Notes: a model not told the origin generated them from the letters alone. DNA of 64,000 nt from Frateuria_A sp051900535 (GCF_051900535.1 NZ_JBHZGI010000008.1:67080-131079), one strand, 5' to 3'. Shown: positions 42,155 to 50,671, counted from the first letter of the stretch. Program-made: numbers and translations.

Positions 42155-42396
42155 GCATGTCGTACTTGCGGGGATCTTCCGCGACTTGGCTCGCCTGCCG
42201 CGGGCTTCCGATCGCCTGACGGCGCTCGGGTCACTTTTCTTTGCGGGCCCAAAGAAAAGTAACCAAAAGAAATGGCCTGCTAGGCCCGGGGTGGCTAAAA
42301 AGCTAGGTGCCACCTCGCCTTGATGGGTGAGCCGCTCGCTCTTAGAGGAGCTGCCGCCGCTTTACCGCGGGCGCTCGGGAGTTGAGGCGAGGGAGG
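42155..42396 (+). repeat. Left arm of 242-bp inverted repeat
   Basis: Starting GCATGTCG and ending GAGGGAGG, this arm matches the reverse complement of 42604-42845 over its whole length at roughly nine in ten bases by eye. It contains a hairpin (ACTTTTCTTTG 42233-42243 with CAAAGAAAAGT 42250-42260) followed by AACCAAAAG. This hairpin is a familiar dispersed extragenic element in Xanthomonadales, known to me by its look. Confidence 0.85.
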
Positions 42397-42603
42397 TATT
42401 CAGCGGTTTGGTAGTGCGGGGCTCGGGTGACTCTCTCGCTCAGCGAGCGCTCGCCATTGCTTGAAATAGGGCTCGCGATCACCAAACGGAAGAACGGTTT
42501 CCTTCGTAGCCTATCCATTCCGCTGATCTGTAGACCGTTCGGGCGTCAGAACACCGACCGCTCTTGACCGGCAAGTCGGTAGCAGCTCCATGCCGCCGCA
42601 AAC
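42397..42603. other. Spacer between inverted arms
   Basis: This 207-bp centre of the inverted repeat has no convincing gene. A minus-strand frame of 64 codons (42479-42673) runs partly into the right arm and looks like chance. Local GC is lower than in the surrounding genes. Confidence 0.6.
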
Positions 42604-42845
42604 CCTCCCTTGCCCCAACTCCCGAGCGCCCGCGGTAAAGCGGCGGCAGCTCCTCTAAGAGCAAGAGACCCACCCATCAAGGCGAGGTGGCACCTAGCTC
42701 TTATCCCTCACCGGGCTTAGCAGGCCGTTTCTTTTGGTTACTTTTCTTTGGGCCAGCAAAGAAAAGTGACTCGAGCGCCGGCAGGCGATCGAAAGCCCGC
42801 CGCAGGCGAGCCCAGTCGCCGCAGATCCCCGCAAGAACGACATGC
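42604..42845 (-). repeat. Right arm of 242-bp inverted repeat
   Basis: The reverse complement of this interval repeats the left arm from GCATGTCG to GGGAGG, with the same internal hairpin (ACTTTTCTTTG 42740-42750, CAAAGAAAAGT 42757-42767). Substitutions are scattered; the best kept blocks are the hairpin, the region reading AGCTAGGTGCCACCTCGCC on the minus strand, and the TTTACCGCGGGCGCTCGGGA block. Confidence 0.85.
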
Positions 42846-42885
42846 AAGAAAGTGCTCTTGTGGATGCACCCACGAGCCACGGCCG

Positions 42886-42913
42886 CTCACCCCAACCCTC
42901 TCCCGCAAGGGAG
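42886..42913. repeat. CTCACCCCAACCCTCTCCC-type palindromic repeat
   Basis: The sequence CTCACCCCAACCCTCTCCCG followed by CAAGGGAG is one copy of a dispersed element seen again near 46.8-47.0 kb. The inner CTCCC/GGGAG forms a short hairpin just downstream of cysB. Confidence 0.6.
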
Positions 42914-42937
42914 CAGCAGCATAGGGCAGCCGCCGCC

Positions 42938-43930
42938 TCAGGCAGCGTCCGGAAGCGCCACTGCCCGCTCGCGCCAGTGCGGCGCCTGCGGCCATTCGCC
43001 CGACACCTCGTCGCCGGCCAGCACGCGCACCACGTCCCGCCGGTCGAGATGCGGCGCGAACCGCCCGATGAACTCCAGCACGAATTCGCGCACCACCGCC
43101 TCCCGCCGCAACACGATCCACGTCGTGCATTGCGGGAACAGGTGGTCGGCCGGCAGCACGCGCAGGTCCGCGTCGGCGGCAAGCATCGCCATCTCCGCCA
43201 GCACGCCGATGCCCAGCCCCGCGCGTACGTAGGTCTTGATCAGATCCGCGTCGCCGGCGGTCATCGCGATCTGCGGCACCAGGCCGGCGGTTTCGAATAC
43301 CCGCCGCAGCGAAGACTCCGGCTTGACCGAGGAGTCGTAGCTGATCAGCGGCTCGGCGGCGAGTTCGGCCAGCGTGGGCGGCAGGGCGCGCCTCGCCAGG
43401 GCGTGGCCCGTCGGCGCGACGACCACGCGATGCCATCGGTAGGCGGGCAGGGCGATGCCGATGGATGGCGGCGCACCGGCCGTGCTGATGACGGCCATGT
43501 CCACCCGGCCGCTTTCGAGCTGGGCCAGCACGTCGGCATCCTGGCCCGGCTGCAGGTGCACGCTCACCTGCGGGTAGGCGTGGTTAAGCGCCGCGATCGA
43601 GGCGGGCAGGGCGAAGCGCGCCTGGGTGTGGGTGGTGGCGATGCGCAGTTCGCCGTGCGCCTCGTTGCGCAGGTTCGCGGCGATCGAGCGGATATTGGCC
43701 GCCTCGGCCAGGATCACCCGCGCGCGTTCGAGCACCTGGCGGCCGGCGTGGGTAACCGCATCGAGGCTCTTGCCCTTGCGCACGAACAGCATGAAGCCGA
43801 GTTCGTCCTCGAGCTGCTTGAGCTGCTTGCTGAGGCCGGGCTGGGTCGCGTGCACGCGTTCGGCAGCGAGGGTGATGTTGAGCCCGGCGTCGGCGATCGC
43901 GACCAGGCAGCGGAGTTGGACGAGGGTCAT
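42938..43930 (-). CDS. cysB: LysR-type regulator CysB (sulfur assimilation)
   Basis: The 330-residue protein has the CysB/Cbl N-terminus: M-T-L-V-Q-L-R-C-L-V-A-I-A-D, N-I-T-L-A-A-E-R-V-H-A-T-Q-P-G-L-S-K-Q (helix-turn-helix), then L-F-V-R-K-G-K-S. The effector domain keeps T-T-H-T-Q-A-R-F-A-L-P (about 100-110), where CysB binds sulfate or acetylserine. It is divergent from cysG-cysK with 280 bp between. CysB activates cysteine biosynthesis genes, which fits its neighbours. Confidence 0.92.
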   Translation of the reverse strand: MTLVQLRCLVAIADAGLNITLAAERVHATQPGLSKQLKQLEDELGFMLFVRKGKSLDAVTHAGRQVLERARVILAEAANIRSIAANLRNEAHGELRIATTHTQARFALPASIAALNHAYPQVSVHLQPGQDADVLAQLESGRVDMAVISTAGAPPSIGIALPAYRWHRVVVAPTGHALARRALPPTLAELAAEPLISYDSSVKPESSLRRVFETAGLVPQIAMTAGDADLIKTYVRAGLGIGVLAEMAMLAADADLRVLPADHLFPQCTTWIVLRREAVVREFVLEFIGRFAPHLDRRDVVRVLAGDEVSGEWPQAPHWRERAVALPDAA

Positions 43931-44054
43931 GGCGGGTTATCCGTGTTCGATCGGCAGGGGCGGTAAATGCGCACGAATCACGGGATACATCGCCCCGGCC
44001 TGTGTCGGGCTTGGTCGTCGTGATCGCGTGTTGGCTGCCGTTCGATGAACATAT

Positions 44055-44074
44055 TTGGACGTCTATACGTCCAA
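44055..44074. promoter_or_regulatory. Perfect operator-like palindrome between cysB and cysG
   Basis: TTGGACGT (44055-44062) and ACGTCCAA (44067-44074) are exact inverted repeats around CTAT. It lies 125 bp before cysB and 137 bp before the cysG start, in an AT-richer patch, so it is probably a regulator site; CysB sites are usually looser than this. Confidence 0.6.
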
Positions 44075-44210
44075 TGGTGTGCCGTGTCAAGGAAATGTGG
44101 CCGGCGCCGCGGTCGACATGCCGTGAAGGCATATGCGGTCGGCCACAAATCATTTGTCGCCTCCGGAGCGCCCGCCTAGCGTGGTCGGACTTTCCACGCA
44201 GGGCGTCCCA

Positions 44211-45695
44211 TTGAAGCTCTATCCGCTGTTTGCCGACCTTTCGCACCGCGCGGTCCTGGTGGTCGGTGGGGGCGCCGTGGCCGAGCGCAAGGTGGCTGCC
44301 TTGCTGGAGGCCGGCGCGCGGGTGACGGTCAATGCGCCCGAGCTGACACCGCTGCTGCGTCGGTGGGTGGAGCAGGGCAGTCTCGCCCATCGGCCGGAGC
44401 CCTTCCGCGAGACCTGGCTCGATCGCGTCTGGCTGGTCGTCGCGGCCACGTCCGATCGGGCAACCAACGATGTGATCGCGGAACTGGCGGGGCTGCGGCG
44501 GTTGTTCGTCAACGTCGTGGACGATGCGCAGCTGTCCAGCTTCCACGTGCCCGCCGTGATCGACCGCGCGCCACTGACCATCGCCATTTCCAGCGGCGGC
44601 CAGGCGCCGATGCTGGCGCGCCTGCTGCGCGAGCGGCTGGAGAGCCTGCTGGATCATTCGCTGGGCGCGCTGGCCACGCTGGCGGCGCGGCTGCGTCCGC
44701 GCATCCGCCTGCGCTTCACGCAACCGGCCGCGCGACGGCGCTTCTACGAAACGCTGTTCTCCGGGCCGGTGGCGACCTTGCTGCGACAGGGGCGCGAGGC
44801 CGAGGCGCGCCAAGCGGCGGAGAACGCACTGGCCGACGAGGAGAACGCGGTCGTGGGTTCGGTGGTGCTGGTCGGCGCCGGTCCCGGCGATCTTGGCCTG
44901 CTGACCCTGCGCGGCCTGCGCGCGCTCAACGAGGCGGACGTGATCCTGCACGACCGCCTGGTCAGCGCTGACGTCCTGGCGCTGGCACGGCGCGATGCCG
45001 AGCGCATCGAGGTCGGCAAGCAGGCAGGCTGCCACCACGTCATCCAGCGACAGATCCACGCGTTGATGCTCGAACACGCCCGCGAGGGCCGCCGCGTCGT
45101 GCGACTCAAGGGCGGCGACCCGTTCGTGTTCGGGCGCGGTGGCGAGGAGCTCGAGTTCCTGCGCGCCCACGGCATCCCCTACGAGGTGGTTCCGGGCATC
45201 ACCGCGGCGCTCGCCTGCGCCGCCTACGCCGGCGTGCCGCTGACCCACCGCGACCACGCCCAGTCGGTGCGCCTGCTCACCGCTCACTGCCAGGTTTCGC
45301 ACGACGCGCTGGACTGGGCCGCACTGGCGCAGGAGAAGCAGACGCTGGCCGTCTACATGGGAGTCGGCGAGCTCGCCACCCTGCAGTCGCGGCTGCTCGA
45401 GCACGGCCGCGAGCCAACCACTGCATTCGCCCTGGTGGAAAACGGTTCGCGTGCCGACCAGCGCGTCGTCACCGGCACGCTGGCCCAGCTCGCCGAGCGC
45501 GCCATGGCCCATGCGGTCCGTTCACCTGCGCTGCTGATACTCGGCGAGGTCGCCACGCTGGCGGGCTCGCTGGCGTGGTTCGGCGCGCCTCCGCTGGGAG
45601 CGCGCATCGACGACATCGGTGGGGCGGGCACGGCGGCCCGCGCTCGCCAACCGGCACGCCAGGACGGCGTGCTCGCCGCGCTCCACCAGGCATGA
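44211..45695 (+). CDS. cysG: Siroheme synthase CysG (methyltransferase/dehydrogenase/ferrochelatase)
   Basis: The 494-residue trifunctional enzyme makes siroheme for sulfite reductase. The N-terminal CysGB half (1-205) has V-L-V-V-G-G-G-A-V-A-E-R-K and A-A-T-S-D-R-A-T-N; the C-terminal SAM methyltransferase (about 220-465) has V-G-A-G-P-G-D-L-G-L-L-T-L and G-G-D-P-F-V-F-G-R-G-G-E-E. No ATG fits the conserved N-terminus, so TTG 44211 (K-L-Y-P-L-F-A-D-L) is chosen, with AGGGCG upstream. An in-frame ATG at 44133 would add 26 unconserved residues. cysK follows after 47 bp. Confidence 0.93.
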   Translation: MKLYPLFADLSHRAVLVVGGGAVAERKVAALLEAGARVTVNAPELTPLLRRWVEQGSLAHRPEPFRETWLDRVWLVVAATSDRATNDVIAELAGLRRLFVNVVDDAQLSSFHVPAVIDRAPLTIAISSGGQAPMLARLLRERLESLLDHSLGALATLAARLRPRIRLRFTQPAARRRFYETLFSGPVATLLRQGREAEARQAAENALADEENAVVGSVVLVGAGPGDLGLLTLRGLRALNEADVILHDRLVSADVLALARRDAERIEVGKQAGCHHVIQRQIHALMLEHAREGRRVVRLKGGDPFVFGRGGEELEFLRAHGIPYEVVPGITAALACAAYAGVPLTHRDHAQSVRLLTAHCQVSHDALDWAALAQEKQTLAVYMGVGELATLQSRLLEHGREPTTAFALVENGSRADQRVVTGTLAQLAERAMAHAVRSPALLILGEVATLAGSLAWFGAPPLGARIDDIGGAGTAARARQPARQDGVLAALHQA

Positions 45696-45742
45696 ATCCA
45701 TCGCCGGCGCATCCGCCGGTACCTCTTAGGGAGTCCGTACCC

Positions 45743-46723
45743 ATGATCTACGACAGCATCCTGGACACCATCGGCAACACGCCGATCGTCAAGCTGCACC
45801 GGCTCGCGCCAAAAAACGTCGAGCTCTACGTGAAGGTGGAAGCCTTCAATCCGGCCGGCTCGGTGAAGGATCGCCTGGCGCTGGCGATCATCCTGGATGC
45901 CGAGCAGCGCGGCACGCTCAAGCCCGGCCAGACCGTCATCGAGGCGACCTCCGGCAACACCGGCGTGGCGCTGGCGGCGGTGTGCGCCGCGCGCGGCTAT
46001 CCGTTCGTGGCGGTGATGACCGAGACCTTCTCGATCGAGCGACGCAAGCTGATCCGCGCCTATGGCGGCAAGGTCCTGTTGACCCCCGCTGCCGCGCGCG
46101 GCACCGGCATGGTGGAGAAGGCCGCCGAGCTGGCGAAGAAGTACGGCTGGTTCCTCGCCAGCCAGTTCGAGAACCCGGCCAACCCGGCGTACCACCGAAG
46201 CACGACCGCGGCCGAGATCCTGCGCGACTTCGCCGGACGCCGGCTCGATTACTTCGTGACCGGCTGGGGCACTGGCGGCACGCTGACCGGCGTCGGCGAA
46301 GTGCTCAAGGTCGCGCGGCCGGAAGTGAAGATCATCGCCAGCGAGCCGGCTGGAGCCGCTTTGCTGTCGGGCAAGGAATGGCAGCCGCACAAGATCCAGG
46401 GCTGGACGCCCGACTTCGTCCCCGGCGTGCTCAATCGCAAGGTAGTCGACGAGATCTTGCCGGTGGACGACACGCTCGCCCGCGACACCTCGCGCAAGCT
46501 GGCGGAGCAGGAGGGCATCTTCGTGGGCCTGTCTTCCGGCGCGACGCTGGCGGCTGCGTTGCAGGCGGCCAAGGACGCGCCGGAGGGCTCGGTGCTGCTG
46601 GCGATGTTGCCGGACACCGGCGAGCGGTACCTGTCCACCTTCCTGTTCGAGGGCGTCAACGAAGGCTCGGATGAAGTGGAGACGGCAGGTTCTTCGCTGG
46701 CCGCAAAGGCCACGGCCGCCTGA
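45743..46723 (+). CDS. cysK: Cysteine synthase (O-acetylserine sulfhydrylase)
   Basis: This 326-residue PLP enzyme forms cysteine from O-acetylserine and sulfide. The Schiff-base lysine is in P-A-G-S-V-K-D-R (about residue 42), the substrate loop is T-S-G-N-T-G-V-A-L, the phosphate loop G-T-G-G-T-L-T-G and the end P-D-T-G-E-R-Y. CysM-like use of thiosulfate is possible because the substrate-loop regions differ little. RBS TAGGGAG precedes the ATG at 45743. Downstream of cysG, so the pair supports sulfate assimilation. Confidence 0.95.
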   Translation: MIYDSILDTIGNTPIVKLHRLAPKNVELYVKVEAFNPAGSVKDRLALAIILDAEQRGTLKPGQTVIEATSGNTGVALAAVCAARGYPFVAVMTETFSIERRKLIRAYGGKVLLTPAAARGTGMVEKAAELAKKYGWFLASQFENPANPAYHRSTTAAEILRDFAGRRLDYFVTGWGTGGTLTGVGEVLKVARPEVKIIASEPAGAALLSGKEWQPHKIQGWTPDFVPGVLNRKVVDEILPVDDTLARDTSRKLAEQEGIFVGLSSGATLAAALQAAKDAPEGSVLLAMLPDTGERYLSTFLFEGVNEGSDEVETAGSSLAAKATAA

Positions 46724-46759
46724 GGCCGGATCGGCGCAGCGAAGTCACCTGACGCGCGC

Positions 46760-47012
46760 GTTTGCCTGAACTCTCTCTCGGAGGAGAGAAAACTGGAAAC
46801 GCTGCCGTGCTGTTTGCTTGAACCCTCGCCCCTCCGGGGAGAGGGCAGGGTGAGGGGCCGGGCTCGCCCGACCGGTTGCACATGCGGGAACAGCGGATCA
46901 GGGCTCGGCAGGAAGTGAGTTGCCCGCGAGAGCCGCCCCCTCACCCCAACCCTCTCCCCGGAGGGGAGCTTGAACGCCCCGTGTTTGCTTGAGCCCTCTC
47001 CCGGAGGGGAGA
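46760..47012. repeat. Three degenerate copies of a ~32-bp hairpin repeat
   Basis: Copies at 46760-46790, 46812-46845 and 46982-47012 share GTTTGCTTGAACCCTC then CCGGAGGGGAGA, a short stem-loop around CTCTCC/GGAGAG. Between them, 46822-46857 (minus) and 46938-46968 (plus) hold CCCTCACCCCAACCCTCTCC elements in opposite orientation. The 300-bp gap between cysK and the HxlR gene is made largely of these. Spacing is irregular, so this is not a CRISPR. Confidence 0.7.
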
Positions 47013-47022
47013 AGCAGCCCAG

Positions 47023-47418
47023 TCAGGCAGCGCGGCGGCTCCGTGTCCGGGCGCCGCCGCTGCGTGCTCCCGATTCCCACTGGTCGATCAACTTGCGCCC
47101 CACGTGCGCCAGCGCCTCGATCGCCGGCAGCAGTTCGCGCCCCAGTGGCGTGAGCGCGTATTCGGCCGACGGCGGCGAGGTATCGAGCACGCGCCTGGTC
47201 ACCAGCCCGCGCGATTCCAGTTCGCGCAGCCGCGCGCTCAGCACGCGCGCGGAGATGCGCGGGATGTCGTGGCGCAGTTCGCCAAAGCGGCGCGGTTCGG
47301 CGCTCAGGTACCAGATCACGTTGGGCGCCCATGCCCCGCGCAGCAGCGTCAGGCTCTCGGTCAGCGGACACGCCGGCGGCGGCGCGACGACTTTGCTCTT
47401 GCGTACGGGCAGGCCCAT
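47023..47418 (-). CDS. HxlR-family transcriptional regulator
   Basis: The 131-residue protein is a MarR-like winged helix of the HxlR type: C-P-L-T-E-S-L-T-L-L-R-G-A-W near residue 16-30, R-R-F-G-E-L-R-H-D-I-P-R-I-S-A-R-V-L-S, and a Pro-Ser-A-E-Y-A-L-T-P-L-G wing. HxlR proteins often respond to electrophiles via the N-terminal Cys, present here. ATG 47418 is preferred over ATG 47451 because the latter would lie inside the inverted repeats of the intergenic operator. It is divergent from the glutathione transferase, its likely target. Confidence 0.9.
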   Translation of the reverse strand: MGLPVRKSKVVAPPPACPLTESLTLLRGAWAPNVIWYLSAEPRRFGELRHDIPRISARVLSARLRELESRGLVTRRVLDTSPPSAEYALTPLGRELLPAIEALAHVGRKLIDQWESGARSGGARTRSRRAA

Positions 47419-47431
47419 GAGGGTGTCTCGG

Positions 47432-47482
47432 TAACCGTGGGGATACCACATTCTGGCACTAATCCACGGTTAGGTGGTATCC
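47432..47482. promoter_or_regulatory. Two interleaved inverted repeats, HxlR operator candidate
   Basis: TAACCGTGG (47432-47440) pairs with CCACGGTTA (47464-47472), and GGATACCAC (47441-47449) pairs with GTGGTATCC (47474-47482). Both are perfect 9-bp inverted repeats, nested as A-B-A'-B'. They lie between the HxlR start and the gst start, so they probably bind a pair of HxlR dimers. Confidence 0.75.
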
Positions 47483-47554
47483 AACAGTAACTTCATGCGG
47501 CTAGGATGCGCGGCACGTCCAAGGACGTCCCACCCCCACAACGGAGAGTCATCC

Positions 47555-48181
47555 ATGAAGCTCTACTACATGCCCGGCGCCTGCTCGCTTTCCCCGCACA
47601 TCGTCGCGCGCGAGGCCGGCATCGATGTTCAGCTGGTGAAGGTCGACGGCAAGACCAAGCGCACCGAGGACGGCGCAGACTTCCTGGCGATCAACCCCAA
47701 GGGCTACGTTCCCGCGCTGGAACTGGACGACGGCCAGCTGCTGACCGAAGGCCCGGCGATCGTGCAGTACCTGGCCGACCTCAAGCCCGCCTCGGGCCTG
47801 GCGCCCGCCACCGGCACGCTGGCGCGCTACCGCCTGCAGGAAGTGCTGGGCTACATCAACTCCGAGATCCACAAGTCCTACAGCCCGCTGTTCAAGCCCG
47901 ACACGCCCGAGGCCACGCGGCAGGAGCGCAAGGACTACCTGCGCAAGCGCTATGCGTTGCTGGAGAGCGCGTTGGCGACGCACCCGTGGCTGCTCGGCGA
48001 GCGCTTCACCGCGGCCGATGCCTACCTGTTCACCGTGACCAACTGGGCACGCCACGTGGATCTGGACCTGTCCGACTTCCCGGCGATCCAGGCGTTCCAG
48101 CACCGCATGCTCGAGCGGCCGGCGGTGCAGGCAGCGATGGATGAGGAAGGCCTCGCGCGGCGGGCGACGGCCGCTGCCTGA
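47555..48181 (+). CDS. Glutathione S-transferase
   Basis: The 208-residue protein is a beta-class bacterial GST: M-K-L-Y-Y-M-P-G-A-C-S-L-S-P-H (Cys10 is the beta-class active residue), N-P-K-G-Y-V-P-A-L with the cis-Pro, L-T-E-G-P-A-I-V-Q-Y-L-A, and the helical C-domain with F-T-A-A-D-A-Y-L-F. It conjugates or holds glutathione against electrophiles. RBS CGGAGAG precedes the ATG at 47555. Divergent from the HxlR gene. Confidence 0.95.
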   Translation: MKLYYMPGACSLSPHIVAREAGIDVQLVKVDGKTKRTEDGADFLAINPKGYVPALELDDGQLLTEGPAIVQYLADLKPASGLAPATGTLARYRLQEVLGYINSEIHKSYSPLFKPDTPEATRQERKDYLRKRYALLESALATHPWLLGERFTAADAYLFTVTNWARHVDLDLSDFPAIQAFQHRMLERPAVQAAMDEEGLARRATAAA

Positions 48182-48215
48182 CAGGCAACAGGGCAAACGC
48201 GCTTCGTGATTGCAT

Positions 48216-48245
48216 CGGACCCCTCTCCCGGGGGGAGGGGGGTTC
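48216..48245. repeat. CCCTCTCCCGGGGGGAGGGG-type hairpin
   Basis: A CCCCTCTCCC/GGGGGAGGGG stem beyond the gst stop, related to the CTCTCCC repeats at 42.9 and 46.8-47.0 kb. It could end transcription of gst and of the convergent gene. Confidence 0.5.
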
Positions 48246-48268
48246 GATGATCGCCGCCGCTGTCCTGT

Positions 48269-50455
48269 CTACGGGCTTGTTCTGGAGGACGGCAGCGCAC
48301 TGTTGAGGATGGCCTGCCCGGCCGGGACGGTGATCCCGGAACCGGATGCCGCGAAGGTACAGCTCGTTCCGATCGGGCAGTGGCCCTGATCGGTCCACGC
48401 CTGCGCGTCGGAGCCGTCGGACCAGAGCAGGTCGACCAAGCCGTCGCCGTTGTAGTCGGCGGTGGCGGCGACCGAATAGCCGTCCAATTCCGCGGGCCTG
48501 CCGAAGGCCTGCCTCGAGCTGACCGAGGCGCCATTCATGAGCCAGTAGCCCCATTGGGTACCGTCGCTCGTCGCCCACACCAGATCGTCGCGTCCGTCGC
48601 CGTCGACGTCGCCACGGCCCGCCAGCCGCCAGCCGGCGGGGTAGGTGCCGAGGTACTTGGAGGTGAACCCGACGCCCGTGCCGAGCCATGTGTAGAGGTC
48701 GCGCTTGCTGCTGGTCCACAGGATGTCCAGCTTGCCGTTGCCATCCAGGTCAGCCAGCACCGCGGGGTAGTAGCCCGGGTTGATCCTGATGATGCGGGAG
48801 CCGGTCCGCCTGGCGCCGTTCATCAGCCAATAGGCGAACTGGCGGCTGCCCGCGTTGAGCCAGATGAGGTCGTCCTTGCCGTCGGCATCCACGTCCCCCG
48901 CGCCGACGAGTTTCCATCCGCTCGGATAGGTTCCCAGGTAAACCGGTTCGAAGTCCCTCTCCCCGCCGAACCACACGTAAAGGTCCTTCTGCGAGCTGGT
49001 CCACACGACGTCAGCCAGGCCATCGCCGTTCAGATCCCCGCTCGCCACGGGATAGTAGCCATCGGCCGCCGGGACCGAGCTGGCCGCCCCGTCGATCCCG
49101 GCGGTGCCCAGTAGTCCCGGCCCGCTGGTGATGACGGAGGACCGACCGGTGCCGTTCACATCGTCCTGGACCGGGACGACCAACTGGAAAATGGCGCCCT
49201 GTCCCGTGGGTCCCTGGTCGACTACGCCATAGAACGTCCGCGGCTTGCCCTGGATCAGTGAGCGCGCCCCGGTGCCTTCCGTCGCGGCAGTGCCGAACGT
49301 GTGGAGCACGGAGTACGTGCCGGAGGGTGTCACCCTGAAGAGTGTCCCGTTGGCCGTCGACGCCGAGCCGCCCGCGCGGGTCATGCCATAGATGTTGCCG
49401 TCCGAACCGGCGACCAGGGAATTGGGGGAGTATCCCATCGACTTGGTGGATGCCGTCTTGCCGAAGTCGTGCAACATGGTGAAGTGGCCCGAAGCCGTCT
49501 CGACCCGGAACACCGTCCCCCCGCCCAGCGGGCCGCCGGTCAACGCCGAGCCGTACAAATTCCCGTGGCTGTCCACCACCAGTTGGTCGATCACCTGGCC
49601 GTCAGCCGCCGGGTCCATCGTGTAGAGCACGCTGCCGACGCCGTCGCGGGTCACCTTGTAGATCACGTCGCCGTTGGCCGGTACCGATTCCCCGGGCGGA
49701 ATCACGCCCTTGGCCAGGCTGACGTACATGCACCCGTCCGTACCGAGGACGAAGTTCGTCGGGGCGTTCATGAAGGAGAACACATTGGTGACGACGCCAC
49801 CCAGGCTCATGCGGAAAAGGTTGGCGTTGCTAATGAGCGTGTCGCCCGCCCAGGTGCCGCCGAGCGCCAGCCCATACACGTCGCCATCGCTCCCCAGGGC
49901 GATGCTCTGGGGATTGGTCACGTCGCCATGCTCGCGGTAGAAGCGGTGCACGACGTGGGATGCGCCCGTGATGGACTGAACGAAGGCGACGCCTTGCGGG
50001 TCGCCCTGGGTGGCGTCGGTGTTGTATCCGCCGCGGTTGGACACGGACACGAACGTGCCGTCGGGCAACATCGCAAGCGGCGTGAAGTTGTTCGAAGGCA
50101 GGGCGGGGGCGGCTTCCCAGCCGTAGATCGAGAAATCACCGCCGAAGTCCCACATCGAATCGGCCTCGCCGGTGGGCCGTATGCCGAACACACCGCCCTG
50201 GCCGGAGTACCCGCCGGCGGTGGAGAAACCGAAGATGTAGCCGTTTTGGCCCTGGACGATCGCCTGCGGTCGCCGCTGCCCGGTCGGCAGGACCGACGCC
50301 TGCTTGAAGGTCGCATGGAGGCTGTAGTGCGATGTTGCGGAGAAGGCGCTGCCGGACATCGCCAACCCGCCAACCGCCAGCATCAGCAGCGTGCGTGCCG
50401 GCCATGCGCCCCGTGACTTGCCCTGGGCCAAAGCCCCCGATCGTTGTGCGGACAT
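48269..50455 (-). CDS. Exported GloVer-repeat / FG-GAP (VCBS) protein
   Basis: The 728-residue protein has a long signal peptide (hydrophobic core near L-L-M-L-A-V-G-G-L-A, cut about residue 40). Residues 60-420 hold repeats of the choice-of-anchor GloVer type (G-T-L-F-R-V-T-P-S-G-T-Y-S-V-L-H-T-F). From ~455 there are five FG-GAP calcium motifs (D-L-N-G-D-G-L-A-D, D-V-D-A-D-G-K-D-D, D-L-D-G-N-G-K-L-D, D-V-D-G-D-G-R-D-D, D-Y-N-G-D-G-L-V-D), with near-copies of ~150 residues. It is an extracellular beta-propeller, probably calcium-bound. Start ATG 50455, after a TTG at 50470. Confidence 0.85.
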   Translation of the reverse strand: MSAQRSGALAQGKSRGAWPARTLLMLAVGGLAMSGSAFSATSHYSLHATFKQASVLPTGQRRPQAIVQGQNGYIFGFSTAGGYSGQGGVFGIRPTGEADSMWDFGGDFSIYGWEAAPALPSNNFTPLAMLPDGTFVSVSNRGGYNTDATQGDPQGVAFVQSITGASHVVHRFYREHGDVTNPQSIALGSDGDVYGLALGGTWAGDTLISNANLFRMSLGGVVTNVFSFMNAPTNFVLGTDGCMYVSLAKGVIPPGESVPANGDVIYKVTRDGVGSVLYTMDPAADGQVIDQLVVDSHGNLYGSALTGGPLGGGTVFRVETASGHFTMLHDFGKTASTKSMGYSPNSLVAGSDGNIYGMTRAGGSASTANGTLFRVTPSGTYSVLHTFGTAATEGTGARSLIQGKPRTFYGVVDQGPTGQGAIFQLVVPVQDDVNGTGRSSVITSGPGLLGTAGIDGAASSVPAADGYYPVASGDLNGDGLADVVWTSSQKDLYVWFGGERDFEPVYLGTYPSGWKLVGAGDVDADGKDDLIWLNAGSRQFAYWLMNGARRTGSRIIRINPGYYPAVLADLDGNGKLDILWTSSKRDLYTWLGTGVGFTSKYLGTYPAGWRLAGRGDVDGDGRDDLVWATSDGTQWGYWLMNGASVSSRQAFGRPAELDGYSVAATADYNGDGLVDLLWSDGSDAQAWTDQGHCPIGTSCTFAASGSGITVPAGQAILNSALPSSRTSP

Positions 50456-50671
50456 CCTTTTTCTCCCCAATCCAGGTAGCGCGTTGCGCGCTTTACCGTC
50501 GGCGGAGTGTCCTGCAATGAGCGGTCGTCGGCCAGTACTTCATCCGGCCGGGCGTCGGAGGTGCCTTTCCATTGTCGGGGTCATCGGGCCGCGGAACGGC
50601 GGCCCGCGGCCAGGGCGCATGGCAACCAGGACTCCTCGGCCCTGGTCGCGGCGAGAGGCAAGGCTTGCCGA

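Noticed and set aside
42479..42673. 64-codon frame inside the inverted-repeat cassette
   Set aside because: It overlaps the right arm, lacks a ribosome site and has no recognisable features.
46760..47012. Possible CRISPR array from repeated ~32-bp units
   Set aside because: Spacing between copies is irregular (about 50 and 170 bp), the copies are degenerate and there are no cas genes.
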